From NCBI GenBank assembly GCA_963799065.1, contig CAWCVJ010000001.1, forward strand, positions 1,550,001-1,614,000: a stretch of 64,000 nucleotides of DNA. Reading direction: 5' to 3'. The notes below the pieces were generated by a model. It made no database searches, was not told the origin of the DNA, and saw only the letters and a program-made list of their open reading frames with translations. The DNA comes from JAJPHW01 sp963799065 (lineage in GTDB: Bacteria; Acidobacteriota; Terriglobia; Terriglobales; Acidobacteriaceae). Shown here piece by piece: positions 25,308 to 34,057 of this stretch. The position numbers were made by a program, and so were the translations under genes. The stretch's first letter is position 1, and each line of letters opens with the position of its first letter.

Positions 25308-25735
25308 TGGCTTTCACCGCCGCCAACGGACGCACCCAGACCTCGCTCGCGGAGATCAACATCACTCCGCTAGTCGATGTCGTACTCGTGCTGCTGATCA
25401 TCTTCATGGTGACCGCTCCGGTCCTGCAATCCGGTATCGAGGTCAACGTTCCGAAAACAAAAACGGTCAAAGAAATCACCGAAGAGCGCACCGTCATCAG
25501 CATCAACAAAGATCAGAAAGTGTTTCTGGGCAACGACCCGGTGAACATCAACCAGATCGCGGCCAAGCTCAAGCAGAAAATTCGCGACCCGCAGCATCAA
25601 TCGGTTTTTCTCCGCGCCGATCAAGACGTTCCCTTCGGCGCTTTCGCCGTCGTTATGGACGCGGTCAAACAATCCGGCATCACCAACGTCAGCATCGTCA
25701 CTCAACCCCTAGACAGCCATGGCGCCCAGCGCTGA
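25307..25735 (+). CDS. tolR: TolR/ExbD motor subunit
   Basis: A 142-residue protein with one membrane helix (about 22-42, INITPLVDVVLVLLIIFMV). This contains the proton-carrying Asp of the family in PLVDVVL. A periplasmic alpha/beta domain follows (about 60-140, TVISINKDQKVFLGNDPV). It overlaps tolQ by one base and tolA by 17 bp, so translation is coupled. With TolQ it energises TolA for outer-membrane constriction at division. Confidence 0.92.
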   Translation: MAFTAANGRTQTSLAEINITPLVDVVLVLLIIFMVTAPVLQSGIEVNVPKTKTVKEITEERTVISINKDQKVFLGNDPVNINQIAAKLKQKIRDPQHQSVFLRADQDVPFGAFAVVMDAVKQSGITNVSIVTQPLDSHGAQR

Positions 25736-26507
25736 AATCTTCTTCGAACACGAGCACTGGGGACGCGATCTCACACGTTCGGTGGTCTTCCACGTCGCCG
25801 TGGTCGCAGCCATCGTACTCTACACCTACATCGCGCCCAACATGGGCGGCGGCGGATGGGGAGCCGGTGGCGGCGGCGACGCCATGGGCGTGAGCCTCGT
25901 GACCACAATTCCCTTGCCCGCCAGCACCGCGCCTACGCAAAACGTGCTGGCAAACGAGTCAAAAGGTTTGGCTCAGTCTCAGCCTAAGAACGTGGTTCAA
26001 GAGCCGGACGCAATCGCCATCCCCGACAAAAACACGAAACTCAAGCCCAAGCAAAAACCGCCGATCTCTACTTCGCAACAGAAGCCACAGCCCGTCGAAG
26101 AAGCGGACAACTCCGTACCCTTCGGCGAAGGTGGTCCGGTCAGCGGCCCCTATGGAACTTTCAGCGCGGGCGGCGCGAAAGGTGGTTTCGGATTCACCGG
26201 TGGAGGCGGCGACTTCGGTTCGCGCTACGCCTGGTACGTGCGCGTCGTGCAGCAGAAAGTTTCGGAGAACTGGTTGAAGTACGAAGTCGATCCCCGCATC
26301 GCCGCTGCCAATCGGGTTTACGTAACCTTTGACATCAACCGCGACGGCCATCCATCTCATATTGAGATTGAACAATCGAGCGGCACGCCGTCGCTTGATC
26401 AATCCGCGGTGCGTGCGTTGCAGCGCATCGATACCTTTGGACCATTGCCCGGCGATTACGACGGCAGTAAGGTTTCCGTGGAGTTTTGGTTCGACTACAA
26501 AAGATGA
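25719..26507 (+). CDS. tolA: TolA/TonB-type energy transducer
   Basis: A 262-residue protein with a short cytoplasmic start, one membrane helix (about 20-40, SVVFHVAVVAAIVLYTYIAP) and a Gly-rich segment. A Pro/Lys/Gln-rich linker (about 90-135) and a C-terminal TonB/TolA domain (about 170-260, RYAWYVRVVQQKVSENWLKY and TPSLDQSAVRALQRI) follow. It transmits proton-motive force from TolQR to periplasmic TolB/Pal. The C-terminal domain is closer to TonB than to E. coli TolA, and the long helical TolA II domain is absent. The end overlaps tolB by ATGA. Confidence 0.85.
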   Translation: MAPSAEIFFEHEHWGRDLTRSVVFHVAVVAAIVLYTYIAPNMGGGGWGAGGGGDAMGVSLVTTIPLPASTAPTQNVLANESKGLAQSQPKNVVQEPDAIAIPDKNTKLKPKQKPPISTSQQKPQPVEEADNSVPFGEGGPVSGPYGTFSAGGAKGGFGFTGGGGDFGSRYAWYVRVVQQKVSENWLKYEVDPRIAAANRVYVTFDINRDGHPSHIEIEQSSGTPSLDQSAVRALQRIDTFGPLPGDYDGSKVSVEFWFDYKR

Positions 26508-27955
26508 TGCACCCTCGAAGCAACTTGAAGAGTCATATCTTTCGTCATAGAAAATGGAAAACCTCATTGGCCGAAATTGAGTGCTTTCGTAAGTCATTTT
26601 CGTTTCTGAAGTCCTCCGCGCGGGGCAATGCGCGGGTACGTCTGCTGGCAGCATTCGTCCTGCTCACCGCAGCCTTGCCGCTGCACGCCCAAGATTGGAT
26701 TCGCACTGGCACCGGCCTCGGCGTCGAAAAAGTTCGCCTCGCCGTCCCCGACTTCAAATCCGAGACAGCCGATCCCAAAAACGCCACTCTGCTCACAGTT
26801 TTCAACAACACCCTGTTCAACGACCTCAGCAACGCCGGCATCTTCGACATGGTCTCCAAGAGCTTCTATCCTCTTGGGGACATCGGCAACCCCGCCGACA
26901 TTAAGTTCGACGTATGGGGAGGCGAACCCGTCAAAGCCGCCATGCTCGCTTTCGGCAACCTCGGTGTCACCGCAGACAGTGTCACCGTGCAAGGCTGGCT
27001 CTACGACGTGAAGAACACAACTTCCCCACAAGTTCTCGGCAAGCAATACAAAGACACAGCCACGCCCGACGCGACCCGCATCATCGCGCATAAGTTCGCC
27101 GACGAAATTATTTTCCGCTTGGGCGGCGGCATCCCCGGCATCGCTGAAAGCAAAATTTTCTTCGTCAGCAGTCGCGGCGGACACAAAGAAATCTGGGCCA
27201 TGGATTACGACGGCGAAAACCAGCATCAAGTCACCCACACCGGTTCCATCTCGCTCTCGCCCCGTATATCGCCTGACGGCTCCCGCCTGGCTTTTTCCTG
27301 TTACACCAAAGCCGGCTGGGAAATCCTCATGTACTCGATAGATTTGAACCGCCTCGTCACCTTCCCCAAATTCGGCGGCACCAATCTTTCTCCCGCATGG
27401 GCGCCTGATGGCACCAAACTGGCGTTCTCATCCTCACGTACCGGCGACCCTGAAATTTATCAAGTCGATGCCTCCGGCGCGAATCTCACTCGTCTGACTT
27501 CCATTAAAGGCCCGGACGTTTCTCCGGTATGGAATCGCAAGACCGGCTCCCAGATTGCATGGGTCAGCGGCCGCAGCGGACTCCCGCAAATTTTCACCAT
27601 GGGTTCGGACGGAACCAACGTTCAGCGCCTCACGGACGAGGGTTATGCGGTGTCGCCGTCGTGGTCGCCGAACGGCCAGTTCCTTACCTTTGCCTGGACG
27701 CGACATTACGGTGCTGGTGCGCCCGGCGCGGAAGATATTTACATCATGGACGTGGCTAGTAAACAATGGGTACAGCTCACCCATGACGGTGGCAGAAATG
27801 ATTTTCCTTCGTGGTCGCCCGACGGAAGGCATATTATTTTTCAATCGACCCGTTCTGGCAGCGAGCAGCTTTGGACCATGCTCGCCGACGGCAGCAATCA
27901 GAAACAGTTGACTTTTTCTGGCAGCAACACCCAGCCCAATTGGAGCTGGCAATAG
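26504..27955 (+). CDS. tolB: TolB periplasmic beta-propeller
   Basis: A TolB homologue of about 483 residues. After a long N-terminus comes the signal sequence VRLLAAFVLLTAALPLHAQ, then the TolB N-terminal alpha/beta domain (about 70-220). A six-bladed WD40-like propeller follows, with repeats such as SPRISPDGSRLAFSCYT, SPAWAPDGTKLAFSSSRTG and SPSWSPNGQFLTFAW. It binds Pal and the C-terminus of TolA. The ATG overlapping the tolA stop (ATGA, 26504-26507) gives about 45 extra residues before the signal; an internal start nearer the signal peptide is possible. Confidence 0.93.
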   Translation: MMHPRSNLKSHIFRHRKWKTSLAEIECFRKSFSFLKSSARGNARVRLLAAFVLLTAALPLHAQDWIRTGTGLGVEKVRLAVPDFKSETADPKNATLLTVFNNTLFNDLSNAGIFDMVSKSFYPLGDIGNPADIKFDVWGGEPVKAAMLAFGNLGVTADSVTVQGWLYDVKNTTSPQVLGKQYKDTATPDATRIIAHKFADEIIFRLGGGIPGIAESKIFFVSSRGGHKEIWAMDYDGENQHQVTHTGSISLSPRISPDGSRLAFSCYTKAGWEILMYSIDLNRLVTFPKFGGTNLSPAWAPDGTKLAFSSSRTGDPEIYQVDASGANLTRLTSIKGPDVSPVWNRKTGSQIAWVSGRSGLPQIFTMGSDGTNVQRLTDEGYAVSPSWSPNGQFLTFAWTRHYGAGAPGAEDIYIMDVASKQWVQLTHDGGRNDFPSWSPDGRHIIFQSTRSGSEQLWTMLADGSNQKQLTFSGSNTQPNWSWQ

Positions 27956-28055
27956 CAGCAGAAAAGCTTTTGCAGTTGGCTGAAGTTTTTAAGAACAGTT
28001 TTTGGATAACCGACGCGCGCCGCTTTAAAGACGCGCGAATCCGCAGGGAGGAAAA

Positions 28056-28790
28056 GTGAAGCAGCAAAGAATGAAGTGGATGTTTCTCGTGTTCGCCCTG
28101 GGCGCCATTATGATGTTGGGCGCCTGCAAGAAAAAAGTAGCGCCACCACCACCGCCACCGCCACCACCGGCCGCGCCAACCGCTTCCATTAGTGCCAACC
28201 CCACCACCGTCGACAAAGGCGGGTCCACCACCTTGACGTGGCAGACCAGCAACGCCACCGACGTCAGCATCGACGGCATCGGAGCCGTACAACCGAGCGG
28301 TTCGCAACAAGTGACGCCCACCGACTCGACAACTTATACTCTGACCGCGAAGGGCGCAGGAGGATCGCAAACTGCCACCACGCGCGTCACTGTCAACCAG
28401 CCTCCGCCGCCACCGCCGCCCGTCGCACAAGGGCCCAGCGACGCTGAGCTGTTCGCGCAGAACGTCAAGGACATCTACTTCGATTACGACAAGTATGACG
28501 TTCGCGCCGATCAGCAGGCCGCTCTTCAGGGGGACATCGCGTTCCTGAAGCAGCATCCGAATATCCGCTTCACCATCGAGGGTCATTGCGATGAGCGTGG
28601 ATCGACCGAGTACAACCTCGCACTCGGTCAGAACCGTTCGGACGCGGCCAAGAACGCGCTGGTTTCCGGCGGCGTAACTTCCAGCAACATCAACTCGACC
28701 AGCCTGGGCAAAGAAAAGCCCTTCTGCACCGAGTCCAATGAACAATGCTGGCAGCAAAACCGTGTAGACCACTTCGTCTATCAACCGTAA
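28056..28790 (+). CDS. pal: Pal, peptidoglycan-associated lipoprotein with an extra Ig-like domain
   Basis: A lipoprotein of 244 residues. Signal peptide with lipobox LGAC (Cys about 24), then a poly-Pro/Ala linker and an Ig-like segment (about 45-108, ASISANPTTVDKGGSTTLTW, then TYTLTAKGAGG). The C-terminal OmpA domain (about 125-244) has FDYDKYDVRADQQAAL and HCDERGSTEYNLALGQNR, which bind peptidoglycan. Canonical Pal proteins have no Ig-like domain between lipid anchor and OmpA domain. The GTG start has a GGGAGG ribosome site 7 nt upstream. A strong terminator follows. Confidence 0.93.
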   Translation: MKQQRMKWMFLVFALGAIMMLGACKKKVAPPPPPPPPPAAPTASISANPTTVDKGGSTTLTWQTSNATDVSIDGIGAVQPSGSQQVTPTDSTTYTLTAKGAGGSQTATTRVTVNQPPPPPPPVAQGPSDAELFAQNVKDIYFDYDKYDVRADQQAALQGDIAFLKQHPNIRFTIEGHCDERGSTEYNLALGQNRSDAAKNALVSGGVTSSNINSTSLGKEKPFCTESNEQCWQQNRVDHFVYQP

Positions 28791-28799
28791 GCAAACAGG

Positions 28800-28828
28800 G
28801 GCGGCCAGCAATGGCCGCCCGATTTTTT
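28800..28828 (+). terminator. rho-independent terminator after pal
   Basis: An 8-bp perfect stem (GGCGGCCA/TGGCCGCC) with a GCAA tetraloop, then CGA and six T. It lies 10 bp after the pal stop, between pal and cpoB, so cpoB probably needs readthrough or its own promoter. Confidence 0.9.
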
Positions 28829-28879
28829 CTCGACCCGGACCACTTACCAGTTTTTGCAGCAAGCAATTTCTTTGGAAAG

Positions 28880-28932
28880 GGCGCGACTTCAGTCGTGCCG
28901 TAACATCCGATATCTACCGCGGCTTTAGCCGC
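28880..28932. repeat. two small GC hairpins upstream of cpoB
   Basis: GGCGCGACT-TC-AGTCGTGCC (28880-28899, one mismatch) and GCGGCT-TT-AGCCGC (28919-28932). The CGGCTTTAGCCG type looks like REP-like intergenic hairpins. There is no coding frame here. Confidence 0.55.
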
Positions 28933-28964
28933 TGAGGGAATCTTCGTCCCTCCTGGGAGAATTC

Positions 28965-29780
28965 ATGAAATATCGTTCACTTCTCATCATCGCCATCGTC
29001 GCCCTCGCCCTCTTACCCGCGCCCGCCGCCAACAAGGACATGGTGCAGCTGCAAACTCAAATGCAGGCTATCCAGGATCAAATGGCTCGCATGCAGCAAA
29101 GCTTCGACGAACGCATGGGTGTCATGAAGAACCTGATGGACCAGAACACAGACAGCATCAACAAAGTCACGGCTTCCATCACCGCCATGCAGGACGCATT
29201 GCAGAAACAGCAGGCATCAGGCTCAGGTCAGCTCGATCAGCTCTCCGGCCAAATTCAATCGCTCAACGACTCTCTCGACGAACTCAAAGCGCGGTTGAAC
29301 AAAGTATCGAAGCAGTTAGAAGACATGCAATCCGCCCAGCAAACCGTCGCAGCGAATCAAGCAACGCAGCAAGCGCAAGCCGCAGCCGCAGCATCTGCCC
29401 CGCCGCCAGACGTTCTCTATAACAACGCTCTGCGCGACTACAACGCCGGTAAGAACGACCTCTCCATTCAGGAATTCGGCGACTACATAAAGTTCTATCC
29501 CAACACCGACCTCGCTGGAAATTCGTACTTTTACCTCGCAGAAATTGAATTCAAGCAAGCGAACTATCAGGAGGCGATCAAGAACTATGACTTAGTCATC
29601 CAGAATTATCCGGGAGGAAACAAAGCTGCCTCGGCAGAATTAAAGAAAGGCTACGCCCAACTCGAACTAGGACAAAAAGACGACGGCGTCGCTTCCCTGC
29701 ACCACGTCATCCAGCGCTATCCGCGCTCCAACGAAGCCTCGCAAGCCCACGACCGCCTGCGAAAACTAGGCGTCAGGTAG
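28965..29780 (+). CDS. cpoB: CpoB/YbgF cell-division coordinator
   Basis: A 271-residue periplasmic protein with a signal peptide (YRSLLIIAIVALALLPAPAA). A long N-terminal coiled coil (about 25-120, MVQLQTQMQAIQDQMARMQQ) probably trimerises. TPR-type repeats follow at about 145-270 (VLYNNALRDYNAGKNDLSIQ and SYFYLAEIEFKQANYQEAIK). It couples the Tol machine to peptidoglycan synthesis. The start has a GGGAG ribosome site. It is the last gene of the Tol-Pal cluster. Confidence 0.93.
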   Translation: MKYRSLLIIAIVALALLPAPAANKDMVQLQTQMQAIQDQMARMQQSFDERMGVMKNLMDQNTDSINKVTASITAMQDALQKQQASGSGQLDQLSGQIQSLNDSLDELKARLNKVSKQLEDMQSAQQTVAANQATQQAQAAAAASAPPPDVLYNNALRDYNAGKNDLSIQEFGDYIKFYPNTDLAGNSYFYLAEIEFKQANYQEAIKNYDLVIQNYPGGNKAASAELKKGYAQLELGQKDDGVASLHHVIQRYPRSNEASQAHDRLRKLGVR

Positions 29781-29796
29781 TGTAGGCGCGAGCGTC

Positions 29797-29838
29797 CTCT
29801 CCCGTGCGTAGCGACAGGAACGCACGGTTTGCTGAGAG
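29797..29838. terminator. bidirectional hairpin between cpoB and nuoI
   Basis: A CTCTC...GAGAG outer stem and an 8-bp CCGTGCGT/ACGCACGG inner stem between two convergent genes. There is no strong T-run, and a role in termination is inferred from position. Confidence 0.5.
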
Positions 29839-29887
29839 AGATTGGCGATAGGCAAACCGAGGAAGACTGTCCTCGATGTGCGATTTC

Positions 29888-30421
29888 CTAATTCCGCGGC
29901 GTAGGTAGCGCCGCCGACATGCCGCTCAACTTATCGGCCTGATTGAACACGGAATTGGCTCCCATGTGCGCGGGAACCGGAGCCAGCATCTGCTCTTTGC
30001 GATAGACCAGGTTGCTTGCATTGAAAGTCGCGAGTTCGAAACCATGTCCGTGCGTGATCGCATCGGTAGGACAAGCCTCGACGCAGTATCCGCAGAAAAT
30101 GCAGCGATTGTAGTCGATGTTGTAAACCTTGGCGTAACGCTCGGCACCGCTCACCCGATTGGTCTCGGTGTTCTCCGCGGCTTCGATGTAAATGCAATTT
30201 GAAGGGCAGTTCGCCGCGCACAAGAAACAAGCGACGCATTTCTCCAGGCCATTTTCATCGCGTTGCAGAACGTGAGCGCCGCGAAAGCGCTCCTGAAACT
30301 GCGCCCCCTTCAACGGCCCCTTGCCGTCCGGATAATTCTCCACTTCCGTGGGCCGGAACATCTCCATGAAGGTGATGCTCATACCTTTCGCAATAGCGGC
30401 GATGTTTTTCAGAATTGCCAT
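29888..30421 (-). CDS. nuoI: NADH-quinone oxidoreductase subunit I (orphan)
   Basis: A 177-residue 8Fe-8S ferredoxin-like subunit of respiratory complex I, which carries electrons towards quinone. Two [4Fe-4S] motifs are complete: CVACFLCAANCPSNC (residues about 62-76) and CIFCGYCVEACPTDA (about 107-121). An amphipathic N-terminus (AKGMSITFMEMFRP) precedes them. The usual flanking nuoH and nuoJ genes are absent here, so this copy sits outside a nuo operon. Either the complex I genes are scattered or this is an extra copy. Confidence 0.92.
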   Translation of the reverse strand: MAILKNIAAIAKGMSITFMEMFRPTEVENYPDGKGPLKGAQFQERFRGAHVLQRDENGLEKCVACFLCAANCPSNCIYIEAAENTETNRVSGAERYAKVYNIDYNRCIFCGYCVEACPTDAITHGHGFELATFNASNLVYRKEQMLAPVPAHMGANSVFNQADKLSGMSAALPTPRN

Positions 30422-30484
30422 ACACCGCTAGTATACCGAAATCGTTTGCACTCCGGTTCACGGGTTAGCGACGCCGTGTTTACT

Positions 30485-33400
30485 TCAATTGACCACCTGC
30501 GTCACGATGTTGGATACGCTGCTCAGCGACTGTGAGTCACCGCCATAGGTCGCTGTGATGGAGTGAGATCCGGGCGCGAGGTTGGACTTACTCAAGACCG
30601 CGACGCCGTCGCTCAAAACCGCCCGACCGATCGCTCTTGTGCCGTCATGGAACGTTACATCGCCAGTTGGGCTTTGAGGCCCGCTCGACGTTACACTGGC
30701 TGTAAAGAGTACCGCTTGACCTTGATTCGACGGGTTCGGGGCAGACGTTAAACTCGTCGTGGTCGAATACTTCGACACCGTGATCGCGACCGCGTTGGAA
30801 GTGCTGGCCGCGAACGTTCCGTCCCCTGGATAATATGCCTTCAGAGTGTGCTGGCCAACGATATTTGCGGGGGCAGTCAGGGTTGCGGTTCCAGATACCG
30901 TGGTCCCCGTTCCGAGCAACATGGTTCCACTCTTAAACGTGACTATCTCTCCGTCGGGAACGCTGCCGTACGTCGAAGTAATCTTTGCTGTAAGAGTGAC
31001 GGATTGCCCGACATAAACCGAGTTGGCAGACGACGTTAAGAGCGTAGTCGTTGCCGCGGGCAACCTTTTGACGGTCTGAGTCAAGGGGCTGGAGCTGCTG
31101 CCAATATAGCTGGAACTGCCGCCGTAAATCGCCACGATCGAATACGCCCCCGTCACGTTGTAGACCGTGGAATACGTGGCAACGCCATTGGTCAGGTTCG
31201 CCGTTCCCAGCATCTGGCCGTTTTGCTGAAATGTGACGGTACCCGTAGGAGTTCCCGATTGAGCGGTGACAGTCGCCGTATAGGTTACCGCCTGTCCGAC
31301 ATAGGAAGGGTTCGCGCTGGAGGTAATTGCGGTGGTGGTCGGCTGAGCGGCGGACCCCGAAAGGTAAGTCCACTGAAGAACATCTTGCGTTGCGGTGGCC
31401 CCGCCTGTGCCCGCGCTGAATCCGAGGAATGCCGTGCTGCTGCCGACCGTCGAAGGTATATTGATCGGCCACGTTGCGTTAAAGACATCCGCCGAGTTGC
31501 TGGCGTCGGTGACGGTCATGCCCAGATTTGTGCCGTCGTACGTCATCTGCACGTTGAAAATGTCTCCGCTGTGCAGATTCACTCCCGAAGGCGTCAGATC
31601 AATAGAGGGCACCGTGGGCGAGGCGCCGTCGGTATAAATTCCCGTCGAATTTACACCTTCGCCGTCGTTGTTGTAGAGGTCGAATTTAATCGCGACGCTA
31701 GGGGAGATGCCGGGAGGTCCGGCGGGAAGAGCTGGGCCATAACCCAGGCCTCCACCGTTAGGTCCAATCGCATTCACGCCGCTGTTTTGAATCAGAAAAG
31801 TGATACCGTCGCCGTAGGGATTCGTGAGTTGAAAGCTGAAGTTGTTCGTAAATGTCTGGATGTTAACCGGAGTCGCATAGTAGGCGGTCGCGGCTTCTTC
31901 GGCATTACCGTCCGTCAGCCTCAAACGCGAACCGTTAACCGTCGAGCTGCCATTCAAAATCAATCCCGAGGCGGTAAAGCCATTGCCGTAATTCACGCCC
32001 GTCCCGGTTCCGATCCCGTAAGTACCCACCGCCACTGCGCTATTGTTGTACCCCGTTGCCACAGCGATCGCTTCGATCGTAGTGGTCGTAGTCAAAGTAA
32101 GCGTTGAACACACCGGCGAAGACGAAGTGGGTGTAGTGCCGTCGGTTGTGCAATGGATCACGGCGCCATTGGTCGTGTCGGACAGGGTTACGACCACGCT
32201 CCCAGAGTAACTGCCCGGCGCTGGACTGAAAGTTGGCGTCGCGACCGTCGGGGTATTGCTGATGATGCCGAATGCGCTGACTTGACCCTGACTCCCAACG
32301 TAGACTTTGCCGTTCACGACCATCGGAGCGGTGAACTTCACTGCGTCCCCCGGAACATCGCGATTGGCTGGGGCTTGATTGGAGTTGTAGAGCATGTTCG
32401 CCAGATTGGTAGCGTCGAACGCATATAGCACCTGGCAACAGCCGGAATTGTAGGTGTGATTGTCGAGGAGCCAGACGATTCCATTCGAGGCGCCGTTGGC
32501 GGAAACGACCGGGGCGCCGGTGGAATAGCTGAACGACATCGTGCTCTTCGAAGTCGGCGAGGTCGAAATCAGCCCGCTGTTATTGGCGTTGAAAGAAAAT
32601 GCCAGAAGGTTGTCCGACGGCCCATCGTCGTTGCCGCTGCTCCAGTAAATGTTGTTGTTCCAGAAAGCGGGCGAACCCCAGATTCCCGTGCTCGCCCCAG
32701 GAATCTCCTGCACAATATTGGTATCGACACCATTGCAACTGGAGCAATATCGGCCCATATTGTCGCGGTTAATGAGATATATCTTCCCCTCTTTGCCCAT
32801 CTGCGTTAACAGATGCAGATACTGCGAACCCGGCGGCAAATCGGGAAGTAAGACCAAACCGCCTGAACCGACATCGACGTCGCCATTACTCAAACTACCT
32901 TGATTCCACGGAGTGAACCAGTCGGCGACACTGAGAGCTCCGTTTGTGGGGCCAGTCAACCGCAAGATGCTGTCGCCGTAGTCGTTGTACGTCTGTCCGT
33001 CGTACGAGCCGTTGCCCGTGGCGAGAAAGATGTTGCCGCTGCTATCCGAGGCCGCCCCATCGCCGGACATCCAAATTCCGGCGAGGCCGCCGTTCGGAGC
33101 AGTATTCAAAACCGCTTCCTGCGCCAGAGTGGCTGCGTTATACGACATCACCCAGCCGTCATAGGGGGTATTGTCGCAGTGCGACGCCCAGGCGATCACG
33201 ACGTGCCCGTTTTCGAGCAAGAGTCCTGGCCGGTTGTGGTTGCGCAAAGGATCGAAGCTTACGGTCGATCCTCCTTGCCCGGTTCCGGGAACTGTGGCGG
33301 CAACTGTCACTGGCCCACCGAACTTTTCCACTCCAGTGATGACGTCCAGCGCATGAATCCGCTGAAAGAACACGCCATTTTCTTTCGTCTTGGCAACCGT

Positions 33401-33883
33401 GTAAATGGTCCCGCTGGTGGGGTCGATCACTGGAGTGCTGGTGATTCCAATTTCCGGAACCAAATCTCCGCAGGAAACGTCTCCGCTGGACACCGTCGTA
33501 ATCCCGTCTGCAGGATCGATAAAGCTTTTTTGCCACAGGACGGCGCCCGTGTCGGCATCGAGTGCAAACAAGCTATCGTGCTCGGTGGCAACATAGAGCA
33601 CGTTGTGCGTTCCACCGGCAATATTCTGCCCCGCCAGAAAGAGCGGCTGCGCGTAGACGTAGCCGTCCAGCGTAGCGGTGAATAGTTTCCCGAACTGGTG
33701 ATAGTTCACGAGCGCAGGAGTAAGAATTGTCTCTTGCGTATTTTGGCCATCCCGTGCGTTGTTGTACTTGTAAGTCGTAACGTTGAGTTGGGCGTGAAGA
33801 AAGGACGCGGCCAGCAACATATAAACCGACAGGAAACTGCGCAACCGGGAGACAGGGGCAACAACTGGCTTCAATCGAATCAT
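30485..33883 (-). CDS. large secreted PQQ-propeller/lectin/Ig-repeat protein
   Basis: A 1132-residue exported protein with a signal peptide (RSFLSVYMLLAASFLHA). Residues about 45-530 look like a PQQ-type beta-propeller (YVATEHDSLFALDADTGAVL, WQKSFIDPADG, VLYAFDATNLANMLY). A chitobiase-type C-terminal module is at about 540-615 (GAVIHCTTDGTTPTSSSPV). An L-type lectin-like domain is at about 630-840 (NNFSFQLTNPYGDGITFLIQ, VAIKFDLYNNDGEG). Three or more Ig-like repeats of the Big_3_5 type follow at about 850-1130. It is probably a cell-surface or secreted adhesive or carbohydrate-binding protein; the PQQ catalytic Asp/Glu residues cannot be verified by eye. It is transcribed alone. Confidence 0.8.
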   Translation of the reverse strand: MIRLKPVVAPVSRLRSFLSVYMLLAASFLHAQLNVTTYKYNNARDGQNTQETILTPALVNYHQFGKLFTATLDGYVYAQPLFLAGQNIAGGTHNVLYVATEHDSLFALDADTGAVLWQKSFIDPADGITTVSSGDVSCGDLVPEIGITSTPVIDPTSGTIYTVAKTKENGVFFQRIHALDVITGVEKFGGPVTVAATVPGTGQGGSTVSFDPLRNHNRPGLLLENGHVVIAWASHCDNTPYDGWVMSYNAATLAQEAVLNTAPNGGLAGIWMSGDGAASDSSGNIFLATGNGSYDGQTYNDYGDSILRLTGPTNGALSVADWFTPWNQGSLSNGDVDVGSGGLVLLPDLPPGSQYLHLLTQMGKEGKIYLINRDNMGRYCSSCNGVDTNIVQEIPGASTGIWGSPAFWNNNIYWSSGNDDGPSDNLLAFSFNANNSGLISTSPTSKSTMSFSYSTGAPVVSANGASNGIVWLLDNHTYNSGCCQVLYAFDATNLANMLYNSNQAPANRDVPGDAVKFTAPMVVNGKVYVGSQGQVSAFGIISNTPTVATPTFSPAPGSYSGSVVVTLSDTTNGAVIHCTTDGTTPTSSSPVCSTLTLTTTTTIEAIAVATGYNNSAVAVGTYGIGTGTGVNYGNGFTASGLILNGSSTVNGSRLRLTDGNAEEAATAYYATPVNIQTFTNNFSFQLTNPYGDGITFLIQNSGVNAIGPNGGGLGYGPALPAGPPGISPSVAIKFDLYNNDGEGVNSTGIYTDGASPTVPSIDLTPSGVNLHSGDIFNVQMTYDGTNLGMTVTDASNSADVFNATWPINIPSTVGSSTAFLGFSAGTGGATATQDVLQWTYLSGSAAQPTTTAITSSANPSYVGQAVTYTATVTAQSGTPTGTVTFQQNGQMLGTANLTNGVATYSTVYNVTGAYSIVAIYGGSSSYIGSSSSPLTQTVKRLPAATTTLLTSSANSVYVGQSVTLTAKITSTYGSVPDGEIVTFKSGTMLLGTGTTVSGTATLTAPANIVGQHTLKAYYPGDGTFAASTSNAVAITVSKYSTTTSLTSAPNPSNQGQAVLFTASVTSSGPQSPTGDVTFHDGTRAIGRAVLSDGVAVLSKSNLAPGSHSITATYGGDSQSLSSVSNIVTQVVN

Positions 33884-34057
33884 GGCTTTCCCTGGGACCC
33901 ACCGAACGAAGTACGGGCACGCGAATGGCAGGCTACTCTTGTTTAATACAGAATCCGCCTCTATTCAAGGACATTGCAGCATTCTTCTCGAAACATTCAC
34001 GAAACATGAAATCATTTGCACTCTGAGAAGAAAACAATCGGACTATCCACCGCTTGG

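Noticed and set aside
32900..33685. Plus-strand frame of 261 codons opposite the 1132-residue secreted protein
   Set aside because: Antisense to a strongly supported gene; composition is not protein-like and no start signal is present.
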